Part shown: piece by piece, positions 1 through 8,267 of the stretch
Numbering within the stretch: position 1 is the stretch's first letter
Layout of the letters: each line of letters starts with the position of its first letter
Source: Gillisia sp. UBA3175
GTDB taxonomy: Bacteria; Bacteroidota; Bacteroidia; Flavobacteriales; Flavobacteriaceae
Direction: 5' to 3'
Assembly: GCA_002364325.1 (NCBI GenBank)
Contig: DEXV01000006.1
Coordinates: 178,782 to 242,781 of the forward strand
Length of the DNA stretch: 64,000 nucleotides
Program-made: the position numbers and the translations under genes
The notes under the pieces: model-generated
Database searches by the model: none
What the model saw: the letters and a program-made list of their open reading frames with translations, nothing else
What the model was told of the DNA's origin: nothing

Positions 1-899
1 TGCCTATCCTGATCGTAATCTATAGCAAATTTCTCGAATTCTTCAATTGTGGCACCACCTTCCACATTAACCGTTCTTCTTTCCGACTTCTGTTCAGAAA
101 AAACTCCGGTTACTCGTGTTTTTCCAAACTGCAACTCGGTCTTAAATCCAAAAAGACTTTGTGCTCCTTGAATCAAGGCGCTGTTAAGAGGCATATTAAC
201 ATTACCAACTTCGATCTTCTGAATAATATCATCTTCATTTGGAGTGTATTCCAATCGCAACTGATTTTGGAAATCGAAGGTAGATTCAGTGTCGTAATTA
301 GCGATCACTTTTAACTTAGTACCTACATTCCCTAATAAACTTAATTGAATACGCTGATCGAAATCGAAGGTAAGGTTACTTCTATTTCTTGGAGAAAATG
401 CCGGATTATCTTGTTTAGTATATAGCAAACCCAGATCCATGGCAACACTACCTTGAGGCACTACTTCAATTTCTTTTCCTCCAAAAACACTTTCAAAAAA
501 ACCTGAATTCACATAATAACTCGGCAATGCATCTTGTTGAGCATCTGGATCACCCTCTCTATTTTCAGAAATGGCATTGTTCTTTTGCTTAAAATAATTT
601 CGAATCTCCTCCTGGATAACCAATTCTTGATATTCTGATGGAGTCAGAATTAAGGGAATACTTAAATTATAGGAACCTAATTTTTCGGTATAGATGTATC
701 TATTTAGGATTGGATCATACTCATAGCCAGCACTAATGCTATTAGGATTTGGCAATGAAATTTTCCCCAACGCATATCCGGTACGAGTGGAATCTTGCGC
801 CACCGGCGTAACTTGTGCATGTAAACTGGGTGAAGAAACAAATAACCAAAAAATCCCAAGCAGAAATGTTAATTGCAGTTTCAAGTAATTATTCCTCAA
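1..899 (-). CDS. sprA: SprA, gliding motility / type IX secretion outer-membrane protein (N-terminal part)
   Basis: The frame runs off the left edge, so only about the first 300 residues are present. After a signal peptide ending near HAQ, the protein reads YALGKISLPNPNSISAGYEY and later contains DFDQRIQLSLLGNVGTKLK and a GFKTELQFGKT segment, which I recognise as the N-terminus of SprA. SprA is the very large outer-membrane barrel that forms the type IX secretion translocon and is needed for gliding in Flavobacteriia. There is no ATG; TTG at 899 or TTG at 884 would serve, and an in-frame TAA lies just upstream. The gene starts 18-33 bp after the ruvA stop and is probably co-transcribed with it. 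The ruvA-sprA pairing is common in this class. Confidence 0.9.
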   Translation of the reverse strand, partial: MRNNYLKLQLTFLLGIFWLFVSSPSLHAQVTPVAQDSTRTGYALGKISLPNPNSISAGYEYDPILNRYIYTEKLGSYNLSIPLILTPSEYQELVIQEEIRNYFKQKNNAISENREGDPDAQQDALPSYYVNSGFFESVFGGKEIEVVPQGSVAMDLGLLYTKQDNPAFSPRNRSNLTFDFDQRIQLSLLGNVGTKLKVIANYDTESTFDFQNQLRLEYTPNEDDIIQKIEVGNVNMPLNSALIQGAQSLFGFKTELQFGKTRVTGVFSEQKSERRTVNVEGGATIEEFEKFAIDYDQDR

Positions 900-916
900 A
901 ATTGATTAATATGAAT

Positions 917-1504
917 TTATAAATTCTTTAAAGCTAATTTTATTATTGTTTCAACGGTAGGGTCTTCTGTAGCGTCTTTCATAATGCGGTCTACCACCTT
1001 TTCGGCAGGCTTTCTCGCAAAACCTAAAGTCTCTAAAGCAGATAACGCTTCTTCCTTGTTTGTATTGCTTTTAGAGATAAAAACTTCGCCTTCTCCAAAC
1101 ACTTTTAGAACCTTTTCTTTTAGATCTAAGATCACTCGTTGAGCCGTCTTGGCACCAATACCTTTAATACTCTGAATGGTACCCACATCTCCAGATGCAA
1201 TGGCATCCATAATTTGTTTAGGATCTAAAGATGATAACATGGTTCGTGCAATGCTGGCACCAATACCAGAAACTGAGATAAGCAACCTGAATAATTCCCG
1301 CTCAGATTTTTCCATAAATCCGAATAAGGTTTGGGAATCTTCTTTTACTTGTAAATGGGTGAAGATGCTAATAGCTTCAGAAGCATTTCTTAGCAATGCA
1401 AAAGTGTGTAGGGAGATATGTAAAAAATATCCTACGCCGTTGCATTCAACTACAACATACGTAGGATTTTTTTCTATTAATTGCCCTCGAAGGTGATGAA
1501 TCAT
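917..1504 (-). CDS. ruvA: Holliday junction branch migration protein RuvA
   Basis: The 195-residue product has the RuvA layout: an N-terminal OB fold (MIHHLRGQLIEKNPTYVVVE), a double helix-hairpin-helix centre (LLISVSGIGASIARTMLS and IQSIKGIGAKTAQRVILDLK) and a C-terminal domain III (EALSALETLGFARKPAEKVV) that contacts RuvB. RuvA tetramers hold four-way junctions open while RuvB drives branch migration. Length is normal for the family. A TAnnTTTG -7 element lies about 25 bp upstream. ruvB and ruvC are elsewhere in this window (about 11 kb and 59 kb), so the three resolvasome genes are not an operon here. Confidence 0.97.
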   Translation of the reverse strand: MIHHLRGQLIEKNPTYVVVECNGVGYFLHISLHTFALLRNASEAISIFTHLQVKEDSQTLFGFMEKSERELFRLLISVSGIGASIARTMLSSLDPKQIMDAIASGDVGTIQSIKGIGAKTAQRVILDLKEKVLKVFGEGEVFISKSNTNKEEALSALETLGFARKPAEKVVDRIMKDATEDPTVETIIKLALKNL

Positions 1505-1526
1505 GAATTGTAAAAATGTTAGTATC

Positions 1527-1557
1527 CAAATGTACTAAAATATTACAGAGCTTCAAG
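1527..1557 (-). promoter_or_regulatory. Bacteroidota-type promoter for ruvA-sprA
   Basis: On the minus strand a perfect -7 element, TACATTTG (1534 to 1527), is preceded after 19 bp by CTTG, a three-of-four match to the -33 TTTG. The spacing fits the known Bacteroidota primary sigma consensus. The predicted transcript would have a 5' leader of only about 15-20 nt before the ruvA ATG. Confidence 0.6.
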
Positions 1558-1560
1558 TCT

Positions 1561-1581
1561 TTAAAACACCCGAAAACCGGG
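1561..1581 (-). terminator. Weak hairpin after maeB
   Basis: A short CCCG/CGGG stem (1569-1572 and 1578-1581) with a 5-base loop is followed on the minus strand by TGTTTT, directly after the maeB stop. The stem is only 4 bp, so this is a weak candidate. Confidence 0.35.
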
Positions 1582-3873
1582 CTATTTTGCCATTTTTGCT
1601 CTTTTTTCCTTTTCTTGGGCATCTACTACGGCTACGGCAGCCATATTTACTATTTCTTCTACACTTGCTCCCAACTGTAAGATATGCACAGGTTTATTCA
1701 TTCCCATCATGATAGGACCGATAGAATCTGCGTTATTCATCTCTTTTAGCAATTTATACGTTCCATTTGCCGATTCTAAATTAGGATATATCAAAGTATT
1801 TACCTTTTTTCCTACTAATTTGGAGAATGGAAATTTACTTTGAAGCATTTCTTTATTCAAAGCAAAATCTGTTTGGATCTCTCCATCCACAATTAAGTCT
1901 GGATGTGATCTATGTAGTATAGAAACTGCTTGTTTCACCTTTCTAGCTCTCTCATGTTTAGAGGAACCAAAATTGGCATAGGAGATCATGGCAATAACCG
2001 GTTCCATACCAAATAACCTCACTGTTTTTGCAGTCATCATGGCTATTTTTGCAAGATCTGTAGCCGAAGGATCTATGTTGATCGAGGTATCACTAATAAA
2101 AATAGGTCCGCGGGAAGTATTCATAAGGTTAGTTGCAGCAATTCTATCTACTCCCTTTGCCATTCCAATTAGTTCCAGCATTGGTTTTACCACAGTTGGA
2201 TAAGCTCTGGAGTAACCAGATAGCAACGCATCTGCATCTCCTTCATTCACCATCATAGCAGCAAAATAATTACGCTCACGCATCAAATTATTAGCATCGT
2301 ATTTTGTAACTCCACTTCTGTATCTGGATTTCCAATAAACATCGGCATAACGTTCTCTACGTACTTTCTCGTCATCTCCTTTAGGATCTATTATGGTTAC
2401 CTGTTCTTCATCAAAATCTATTTCATTCATCAATTCCAAGATCACATCTTTTCTACCCAAAAGGATCGGAATTCCTATACCTTCTTCTTGAGTTATCTGG
2501 GCTGCTTTTAAAACATCTAGTTGATCTGCTTCGGCAAAAACAATTCTCTTAGGATTTGTTTTTGCTCTGTTCATTAATAGCCTAGATATCTTATTATCAT
2601 TACCCATTCTATTTAAAAGCTCCTCCTCATATCGTTCCCAATCTGTGATCGGGTTTTTAGCCACGCCACTTTCCATAGCTGCTTTTGCAACTGCCGGTGG
2701 AACTTTAGCTATCAATCTAGGGTCAAAAGGTTTTGGAATGATATATTCAGCTCCAAAATTCAATTTAGTTTCTCCGTATGCAATATTTACTTGCTCGGGT
2801 ACAGGCTCTTTAGCTAATTCTGCCAAAGCTTTAACTGCAGCCATTTTCATGGCTTCATTAATTTTTGTAGCTCTTACATCTAAGGCACCTCTAAAAATAA
2901 AAGGAAAACCGAGTACATTATTCACTTGGTTAGGATGATCGCTTCTTCCCGTGGCCATGATTAGATCTTTTCGTGCGGAAACAGCGAGATCATATTCAAT
3001 TTCAGGATCAGGATTGGCCATAGCAAAAACTATAGGGCGTTTGGCCATGCTTTTTAGCATATCGACATCCACTATATTAGCAATAGATAGCCCAACAAAA
3101 ACATCGGCATCTTTCATTGCTTCCTTAAGTGTATCTATTTTTCTCTTGGTAGCAAATTCTAATTTTTCTACAGATAGATTTGGTCTATCGGCACGAATAA
3201 CTCCTTTGCTATCCAGCATCACAATATTTTCTGATTTTGCACCGAATGCTTTATATAGTTTAGTACAAGAAACTGCCGCAGCACCAGCTCCACTAATTAC
3301 TATTTTAACCTTTTCTATTTTCTTTTTTGCGATGGATAAAGCATTAAGCAATGCTGCCGCAGAGATAATTGCTGTTCCATGCTGATCGTCATGCATCACC
3401 GGAATATCCAATTCTTCCTTTAATCTGCGCTCAATTTCGAATGCTTCCGGGGCTTTAATGTCTTCAAGATTAATCCCTCCAAAAGTAGGAGCAATATTTT
3501 TTACGGTTTGTATAAAAGATTCTACATCTTTAGTATCTACTTCAATATCGAAAACATCTATATCTGCGAAGATCTTAAAAAGCAAACCTTTACCTTCCAT
3601 CACAGGTTTAGATGCTAATGGGCCTATATCTCCTAACCCAAGAACTGCAGTTCCATTAGAAATAACCGCTACTAAGTTTCCCTTCGCAGTGTATTTATAG
3701 GCGTTTTCCTTATCTTTTTCTATTTCTAAACATGGAATTGCAACTCCGGGGGAATATGCCAAAGACAGATCTCTTTGTGTCGCATATTTTTTGGTTGGTA
3801 CAACCTCTATTTTTCCAGGTTTTGGTTTTGCGTGATAAACTAGTGCCTCTCTCCTTTTACTGTCCTTACTCAT
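1582..3873 (-). CDS. maeB: Malic enzyme with C-terminal phosphotransacetylase-like domain (MaeB type)
   Basis: This 763-residue protein has the two-part MaeB architecture. Residues 1 to about 420 are the malic enzyme: N-terminal SLAYSPGVAIPC, metal/substrate region MHDDQHGTAI, and dinucleotide-binding VISGAGAAAVSC. Residues from about 430 to 763 match the phosphotransacetylase fold (RIVFAEADQLDVLKAAQ and a conserved NPGS-like C-terminal half), which in MaeB enzymes is regulatory and binds acetyl-CoA. The reaction is oxidative decarboxylation of malate to pyruvate with NAD(P)H production in the cytoplasm; NADP preference is usual for the family but cannot be proven from sequence alone. It is transcribed alone, with a clear promoter upstream. 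Confidence 0.93.
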   Translation of the reverse strand: MSKDSKRREALVYHAKPKPGKIEVVPTKKYATQRDLSLAYSPGVAIPCLEIEKDKENAYKYTAKGNLVAVISNGTAVLGLGDIGPLASKPVMEGKGLLFKIFADIDVFDIEVDTKDVESFIQTVKNIAPTFGGINLEDIKAPEAFEIERRLKEELDIPVMHDDQHGTAIISAAALLNALSIAKKKIEKVKIVISGAGAAAVSCTKLYKAFGAKSENIVMLDSKGVIRADRPNLSVEKLEFATKRKIDTLKEAMKDADVFVGLSIANIVDVDMLKSMAKRPIVFAMANPDPEIEYDLAVSARKDLIMATGRSDHPNQVNNVLGFPFIFRGALDVRATKINEAMKMAAVKALAELAKEPVPEQVNIAYGETKLNFGAEYIIPKPFDPRLIAKVPPAVAKAAMESGVAKNPITDWERYEEELLNRMGNDNKISRLLMNRAKTNPKRIVFAEADQLDVLKAAQITQEEGIGIPILLGRKDVILELMNEIDFDEEQVTIIDPKGDDEKVRRERYADVYWKSRYRSGVTKYDANNLMRERNYFAAMMVNEGDADALLSGYSRAYPTVVKPMLELIGMAKGVDRIAATNLMNTSRGPIFISDTSINIDPSATDLAKIAMMTAKTVRLFGMEPVIAMISYANFGSSKHERARKVKQAVSILHRSHPDLIVDGEIQTDFALNKEMLQSKFPFSKLVGKKVNTLIYPNLESANGTYKLLKEMNNADSIGPIMMGMNKPVHILQLGASVEEIVNMAAVAVVDAQEKEKRAKMAK

Positions 3874-3897
3874 AATCTTATTTTTTTGGCGGAACTA

Positions 3898-3929
3898 CAA
3901 ATGTAACAAGCTAATCTTGCTTAGAGAAA
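3898..3929 (-). promoter_or_regulatory. Promoter for maeB
   Basis: A perfect -7 element TACATTTG lies on the minus strand at 3905 to 3898. It is preceded at 20 bp by TTTC, one mismatch from the -33 TTTG. It sits 25 bp upstream of the maeB ATG. Confidence 0.6.
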
Positions 3930-3994
3930 ATTATTTTCTATATATATAGATAAATCAACCTTATCCTTATATATTGTAGAACAAACAACAAATT

Positions 3995-4567
3995 ATGAAG
4001 GCTTTTCTATTATCCATGATTCTAATTCTTTTTGGGCTTCTGAAAGCACACTCACAATCTGAAATTTATACTTCTTTAGAAGTGGATGATCTCCCCGTTA
4101 TTGAAAAATGTGAAGAATTTAATGCAGATTCTTTTCAGGATTGCCTGAAAAATTATGTTCAGTACAATATAGATATTACCAGTCTTACCAAGTATGCCAC
4201 TGCGAAAGCTTATGCTCAATTTGTAATTATCGCATCTGGAAAAATTGAGAACTTACAGGTTCGTGCAACAAACGAAGACTTGAAAAATCAGGCCTATAAA
4301 TTATTAGATAATCTAAAAATTAAATCTCCAGCTATGAAAAATGGAGTTCCTGTTAGTATGACTTACGTAATACCTATAAGATTTAATAGGAAGATCATCA
4401 ATAAAGATGGCAGCTCGGCTTACCCTTCTAGCCGGGATTTGGAAACCAAGGGTCCTGAGCTCGCTTTTAAAGATGCCTTTATCCTTCCTTTGATCAAAGA
4501 ATGCGAATCCAGCGGAAATAAAACTTGTTTTGCGGATCTAATCACAAAACGAATTGTGAATATTTAA
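3995..4567 (+). CDS. Secreted TonB-C-like domain protein
   Basis: A 190-residue protein with a signal peptide (cleavage near KAHSQ). The body has the pattern seen in M56-associated TonB-C proteins: PVIEKCEEF, a second Cys in DCLKNYVQ, then a domain resembling the TonB C-terminus (AYAQFVIIASGKIENLQV ending PVSMTYVIPIRFN). There is no N-terminal TonB membrane anchor or proline-rich spacer, so it is not a classical energy transducer. A C-terminal extension of about 50 residues contains two more cysteines (KECESSGNKTCF). It is followed by a broken relative at 4582-4797. Function is unknown; envelope location is inferred. Confidence 0.7.
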   Translation: MKAFLLSMILILFGLLKAHSQSEIYTSLEVDDLPVIEKCEEFNADSFQDCLKNYVQYNIDITSLTKYATAKAYAQFVIIASGKIENLQVRATNEDLKNQAYKLLDNLKIKSPAMKNGVPVSMTYVIPIRFNRKIINKDGSSAYPSSRDLETKGPELAFKDAFILPLIKECESSGNKTCFADLITKRIVNI

Positions 4568-4581
4568 ATTCTTATAAAAAG

Positions 4582-4797
4582 ATGAAGATGGAACTAAAAG
4601 ATAAAATGGAACTAAAGATCTATTTTGAGATTTAATCTAATGGACAGGTTTCTAATGCGGTAATTGTATGTGAAAGCAATAAAATTATGAGGGAGCTCCC
4701 TGATTTTATAAATAATATGAACATCACCGAGGCTGCCAAAAATGAAAACAATAAGTATATACCTACATATTTTCAGAAAACCGTGATTTTACAATAG
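4582..4797 (+). pseudogene. Degenerate TonB-C-like domain fragment
   Basis: In one frame the DNA reads MKMELKDKMELKIYFEI, a TAA at 4633-4635, then SNGQVSNAVIVCES and, at the end, a YIPTYFQKTVILQ segment before TAG. KIYFEI-SNGQVSNAVIV and PTYFQKTVIL correspond to the two conserved halves of a TonB C-terminal domain. One in-frame stop interrupts it, and the middle of the domain is shortened. It lies in a different frame from the intact TonB-C-like gene just upstream and ends directly against the stop of the convergent queG. It looks like the remnant of a tandem duplicate. Confidence 0.6.
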
Positions 4798-5718
4798 TTA
4801 CTTCAAAAAATCAATGTTCCTTTTAAGACCTTCAAATTTGGTTCGTTTAACGGCAGATTTTTTAAAAATTTCATCAAACGTCTCTTTTGTAAGTTCTTCC
4901 CATTCTTTTTTTGAATTATTTAGAAGCTGCGGATTTGGATCGAATAAGGGTTCTTTATGAGCTTTGGAGAACTTATTCCAGGGGCACACATCCTGGCAAA
5001 CATCACAGCCAAACATCCAATCATCAAATTGATCTTTATAAGAGTTTGGCAATTCGTTCTTAAGTTCTATCGTGAAGTAAGAAATACATTTGCTACCATC
5101 TACTTTATAGGGCTCTAGAATGGCTTGGGTAGGACATGCATCTATACAGGCAGTACAGCTTCCGCAATGATCGGTCACCGGAGTATCGTATTCCAAATCG
5201 ATATCTACAATGAGTTCTGCAATAAAATAAAAGGAACCAACCTGTTTGGTTAATAAATTAGAATTCTTACCTATCCAACCCAATCCGCTTTTCGCTGCCC
5301 ATGCTTTGTCTAGAACCGGAGCCGAATCTACAAAAGCTCTTCCCTCTACTTCACCTATTTCTTGCTGAATAAATTGAAGTAAATGCTTCAGCTTCTCTTT
5401 AATTACAAAATGATAATCGGTGCCATAGGTATATTTACTGATCTTGTAAGAATTGTCTATTTGAAATTCTGAAGGATAATAATTAAGCAATAAAGAGATC
5501 ACACTTTTAGATCCAGCCACTAATTTTGTTGGATCCAGCCGTTTGTCGAAATGATTTTCCATATAGCTCATTTCCCCATGCATATTCTGCTTCAACCAAT
5601 TTTCCAATCTTGGAGCTTCTGTTTCTAAGAATTCAGCTTTGGAGATGCCACAAGACATAAAGCCGAGGCGCTTGGCTTCGGCTTTAATAATATCTGTACG
5701 TTGCCGTTTATTATTCAC
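4798..5718 (-). CDS. queG: Epoxyqueuosine reductase QueG
   Basis: A 306-residue cytoplasmic enzyme that catalyses the last step of queuosine synthesis, reduction of epoxyqueuosine to queuosine in tRNA, using cobalamin and two [4Fe-4S] clusters. Visible motifs are the N-terminal [22 protein letters not shown], and two ferredoxin-type cluster motifs, [16 protein letters not shown] (around residue 185) and [11 protein letters not shown] (around 240). The start is GTG at 5718; no in-frame ATG occurs before conserved sequence. The C-terminal HEAT-repeat region found in some homologues is absent, as is usual for the short form. It stands alone in the minus direction. Confidence 0.95.
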   Translation of the reverse strand: MNNKRQRTDIIKAEAKRLGFMSCGISKAEFLETEAPRLENWLKQNMHGEMSYMENHFDKRLDPTKLVAGSKSVISLLLNYYPSEFQIDNSYKISKYTYGTDYHFVIKEKLKHLLQFIQQEIGEVEGRAFVDSAPVLDKAWAAKSGLGWIGKNSNLLTKQVGSFYFIAELIVDIDLEYDTPVTDHCGSCTACIDACPTQAILEPYKVDGSKCISYFTIELKNELPNSYKDQFDDWMFGCDVCQDVCPWNKFSKAHKEPLFDPNPQLLNNSKKEWEELTKETFDEIFKKSAVKRTKFEGLKRNIDFLK

Positions 5719-5759
5719 GGCACCAAATTAACACATTAATACATTTTAAGGTGTCGCTT

Positions 5760-6329
5760 TTACAAACTATCCACATCTGGATTGGTAGGCGCAAAAATTC
5801 CATTAGAGTTTTCTAATCCCACCCATACGTGCAAGGTCCAAGCTTCCACCGCGGGATTATAAACCCACACATCTGTATCCCCAATAAATCCCTCGGGCGC
5901 CGGGCCCTCCGGACTTAATCCTACAATTAAGTATTCCACTGCTACGAAAGTCATACCCTCGTCAGTTTCTACATACAATAAAGATTCTGGCTTTTCCATT
6001 TCGAATTTATCATCCATCAGATCCTCATTTATATAATGTATCCCCATTCCAGGAACATGACCTGTTGCTTGAGTATCCCAACCTTGCGCAAGCGCTACTT
6101 GAAAATTATGAAATCTTCGAGTTTTTTTTGTGAGCCTCTCCACTTGATCCTGCCAGGTTTCAAAATGAATACCTCCTTTTAAATCTGCTGATTCTAATTT
6201 CTGATTCATTAAATCTGAATTACCATCCAATTCTTCGGTAGTACAGGAGAAAAGAAAAACTGTAACCAAACAAATGAAAAGCATCACAATTTTTGTAGAA
6301 ATCTGTTTTGAGTGATTGATTAATTTCAT
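5760..6329 (-). CDS. Lipoprotein of unknown function
   Basis: A 189-residue protein with a lipoprotein signal (FICLVTVFLFSC, Cys near 29). The mature part contains HNFQVALAQGWDT, GMGIHYINEDLMDD and PESLLYVETDEG followed by AVEYLIVG. I associate the pattern 'MGxHYxN ... PExLLY ... VEYxxxG' with a widespread family of small secreted proteins, but I know no established function. The C-terminus contains VYNPAVEAWTLHVWVGLENS and ends in an acidic tail. No obvious operon partner: queG upstream is 41 bp away on the same strand but functionally unrelated. Confidence 0.65.
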   Translation of the reverse strand: MKLINHSKQISTKIVMLFICLVTVFLFSCTTEELDGNSDLMNQKLESADLKGGIHFETWQDQVERLTKKTRRFHNFQVALAQGWDTQATGHVPGMGIHYINEDLMDDKFEMEKPESLLYVETDEGMTFVAVEYLIVGLSPEGPAPEGFIGDTDVWVYNPAVEAWTLHVWVGLENSNGIFAPTNPDVDSL

Positions 6330-6643
6330 GGCATAAAATTTTTAGTTAATATTTTAATATTCATAGCACTAGATATCTTTAAGAAAATCGAAATTCATCT
6401 GATTTGGAAGGTTCTGACTTTTTAACATGAAGGGTTTTGTAAAAATAAGAAGAGAGAATTAAATTCCCCATAGGGCAAAACCCGGAAAATTTGGATAATA
6501 CTATTACAAAATTATTTAATGCTAATAAGTCTTAAGCTTAAAGCCTAATAAAGACATTCAGGCTAGATTAATCAGGAGGTAAGAAAAAAAGTTCAAGAAT
6601 AATGAAATTAATAAAATGGAAGAAAAATAATCTATAATTAGAT
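6330..6643. other. Intergenic region without recognised content
   Basis: About 310 bp of AT-rich DNA between the lipoprotein gene and the P450 gene. I see no ORF of substance, no strong hairpin with a T-run and no clear TAnnTTTG element. Confidence 0.5.
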
Positions 6644-7975
6644 CTATCTTCTCTCAAATCTCAAAATTGCATTTTTTGGCTTCAGGGTTATCAAAGGAAG
6701 AATTTCGATAGGTGTTGTCTTAGGAGAAATCTTATATTTAGAAACCATTTCGACTACTGAAAGAATCATCTCGAACATTGCAAAGTTATTTCCGATACAT
6801 TTTCTAGGTCCAGCTCCAAAAGGGGCATAAAATGGGGTATGTAAATAAGGATCTGAATCTGAAAACCGCTCAGGATCAAATTTTTCAGGGTCTTCCCAAT
6901 GCGATTTGTGTTTGTGGATCTCGTGAAAAGAGAACAACAAATTTGAACCTTTAGGAATTTGCAGGCCCTCAAATTCATCATCCTCCAAATTTATTCTATC
7001 AATAAAATAAGCCGGCGGATATAAACGCATAGTTTCCTCGATCACTTTTTTGGTATAACTACAAGCTTGAATAAACTCCATTAAAGAATGAGTTTCATTT
7101 TTCGCCTGCTCTACTTCATTAAATATCAATTTTTGAGATTCTGGATTTCGAGCCAAAAGTTGAGCTGCAAACGTGAGTGCATTCGAGGTGGTTTCATGAC
7201 CAGCAGTAAATAGGATTAATATTTCATCTATTAGCTGCTCTTCATCCATTTCGTTCCCATCCTCATAACGCGCATCCAATAACATGTCCAATAGATCATT
7301 TTCTCTAAGCCCGCTATTTTTCCTCGCATTCACAAGTTTTTTGAGTATGTCTCTGGCTTCATCTGTTAGATCTGTATGCTTTTTTATTTCCCCTCCATAT
7401 TTAAACCATAGGCTTAAAAAGGGCTGCCGTAATTCCCTAACTAACATTTTCTGAGCGGCTTCCGTAATATATTGCAATCTAGCAATATCCATATCTCCTA
7501 CAGCACTGCTAAATAAAGATTTAACCACCGTTTGAAAAGCTAGATCATTAAATATTGGAAATACATCTATTTCTTTTTCCGTTTCAATTTTATCGAGTTC
7601 AGTAAGAATTGCTTTGTGAATGCTATCTAGCAACAAGGTGAGTTGCTTTTTATGAAAGGCAGGCTGAATCAACTTTCGTTGCTTTTTCCAGTGTTCGCCT
7701 TCAGCTGTTAGCAATCCGCGACCTACATATTTCACAAGATCTTTGGTTTGGATAGGAGATTTTGTATAATTTTTCTGATTTTTTTGAAGCACATACTCCG
7801 CTAAATAGGCATCTCTAGAAAAAATGACCGATTTTCCAGGACCAATAATCAACCTAAAAGTATCTCCATGCTTTTCAAAATTACTATGATGAAAGGGCAA
7901 CGGATTCTTAAGAATATTTGAGGCATGTTTTAAGAATTTGAAAAATGAAACCTTTGGAATATTCCTTTTATCCAT
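6644..7975 (-). CDS. Cytochrome P450 monooxygenase
   Basis: The 443-residue protein carries all P450 signatures: I-helix oxygen-binding AGHETTSN, the K-helix ExxR in EETMRLYPP, the PERF-type region DPERFSD, and the heme-ligand loop FGAGPRKCIGNNFAM with Cys near 391. There is no membrane anchor, so it is probably a soluble class I type enzyme that needs a separate ferredoxin and reductase. No redox partner or terpene/fatty-acid pathway gene is adjacent, so the substrate cannot be inferred. General similarity is to bacterial enzymes of the fatty-acid hydroxylase/CYP4-like kind. A -7-like TACCTTTG (8062 to 8055, minus) lies about 80 bp upstream. Confidence 0.93.
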   Translation of the reverse strand: MDKRNIPKVSFFKFLKHASNILKNPLPFHHSNFEKHGDTFRLIIGPGKSVIFSRDAYLAEYVLQKNQKNYTKSPIQTKDLVKYVGRGLLTAEGEHWKKQRKLIQPAFHKKQLTLLLDSIHKAILTELDKIETEKEIDVFPIFNDLAFQTVVKSLFSSAVGDMDIARLQYITEAAQKMLVRELRQPFLSLWFKYGGEIKKHTDLTDEARDILKKLVNARKNSGLRENDLLDMLLDARYEDGNEMDEEQLIDEILILFTAGHETTSNALTFAAQLLARNPESQKLIFNEVEQAKNETHSLMEFIQACSYTKKVIEETMRLYPPAYFIDRINLEDDEFEGLQIPKGSNLLFSFHEIHKHKSHWEDPEKFDPERFSDSDPYLHTPFYAPFGAGPRKCIGNNFAMFEMILSVVEMVSKYKISPKTTPIEILPLITLKPKNAILRFERR

Positions 7976-8154
7976 TGTGCTTTTTTTGTTTAATTAATTT
8001 CCTGAATTCAAGCTTTTGATTTGGTTTGGACAACTTGCTTAATCTTCAGAAAACCAAAGGTACATAATTGCAGACCTTTAAAGAAGTACATTAAAAAAGT
8101 GAGCTTGGACTTTACATTATAAAAATTCAATTATTGATAAATGATTTTCTTAAA

Positions 8155-8190
8155 ATAAAAAAGGATCTGGCTTTTAGACCAAATCCTTTT
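8155..8190 (-). terminator. Terminator downstream of the DUF3494 gene
   Basis: The stem AAAAGGATTTGG / CCAGATCCTTTT (minus strand, one mismatch) closes a short loop and is followed by a T-rich run. It lies about 80 bp after the ice-binding-like gene stop and before the P450 gene. Confidence 0.75.
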
Positions 8191-8267
8191 ATGAATTTAA
8201 ATTGAGTACTGGATTAAACTGATTCCATAGTTATAATGTAAACCTGAATTTCAGCACTTAACAATTT

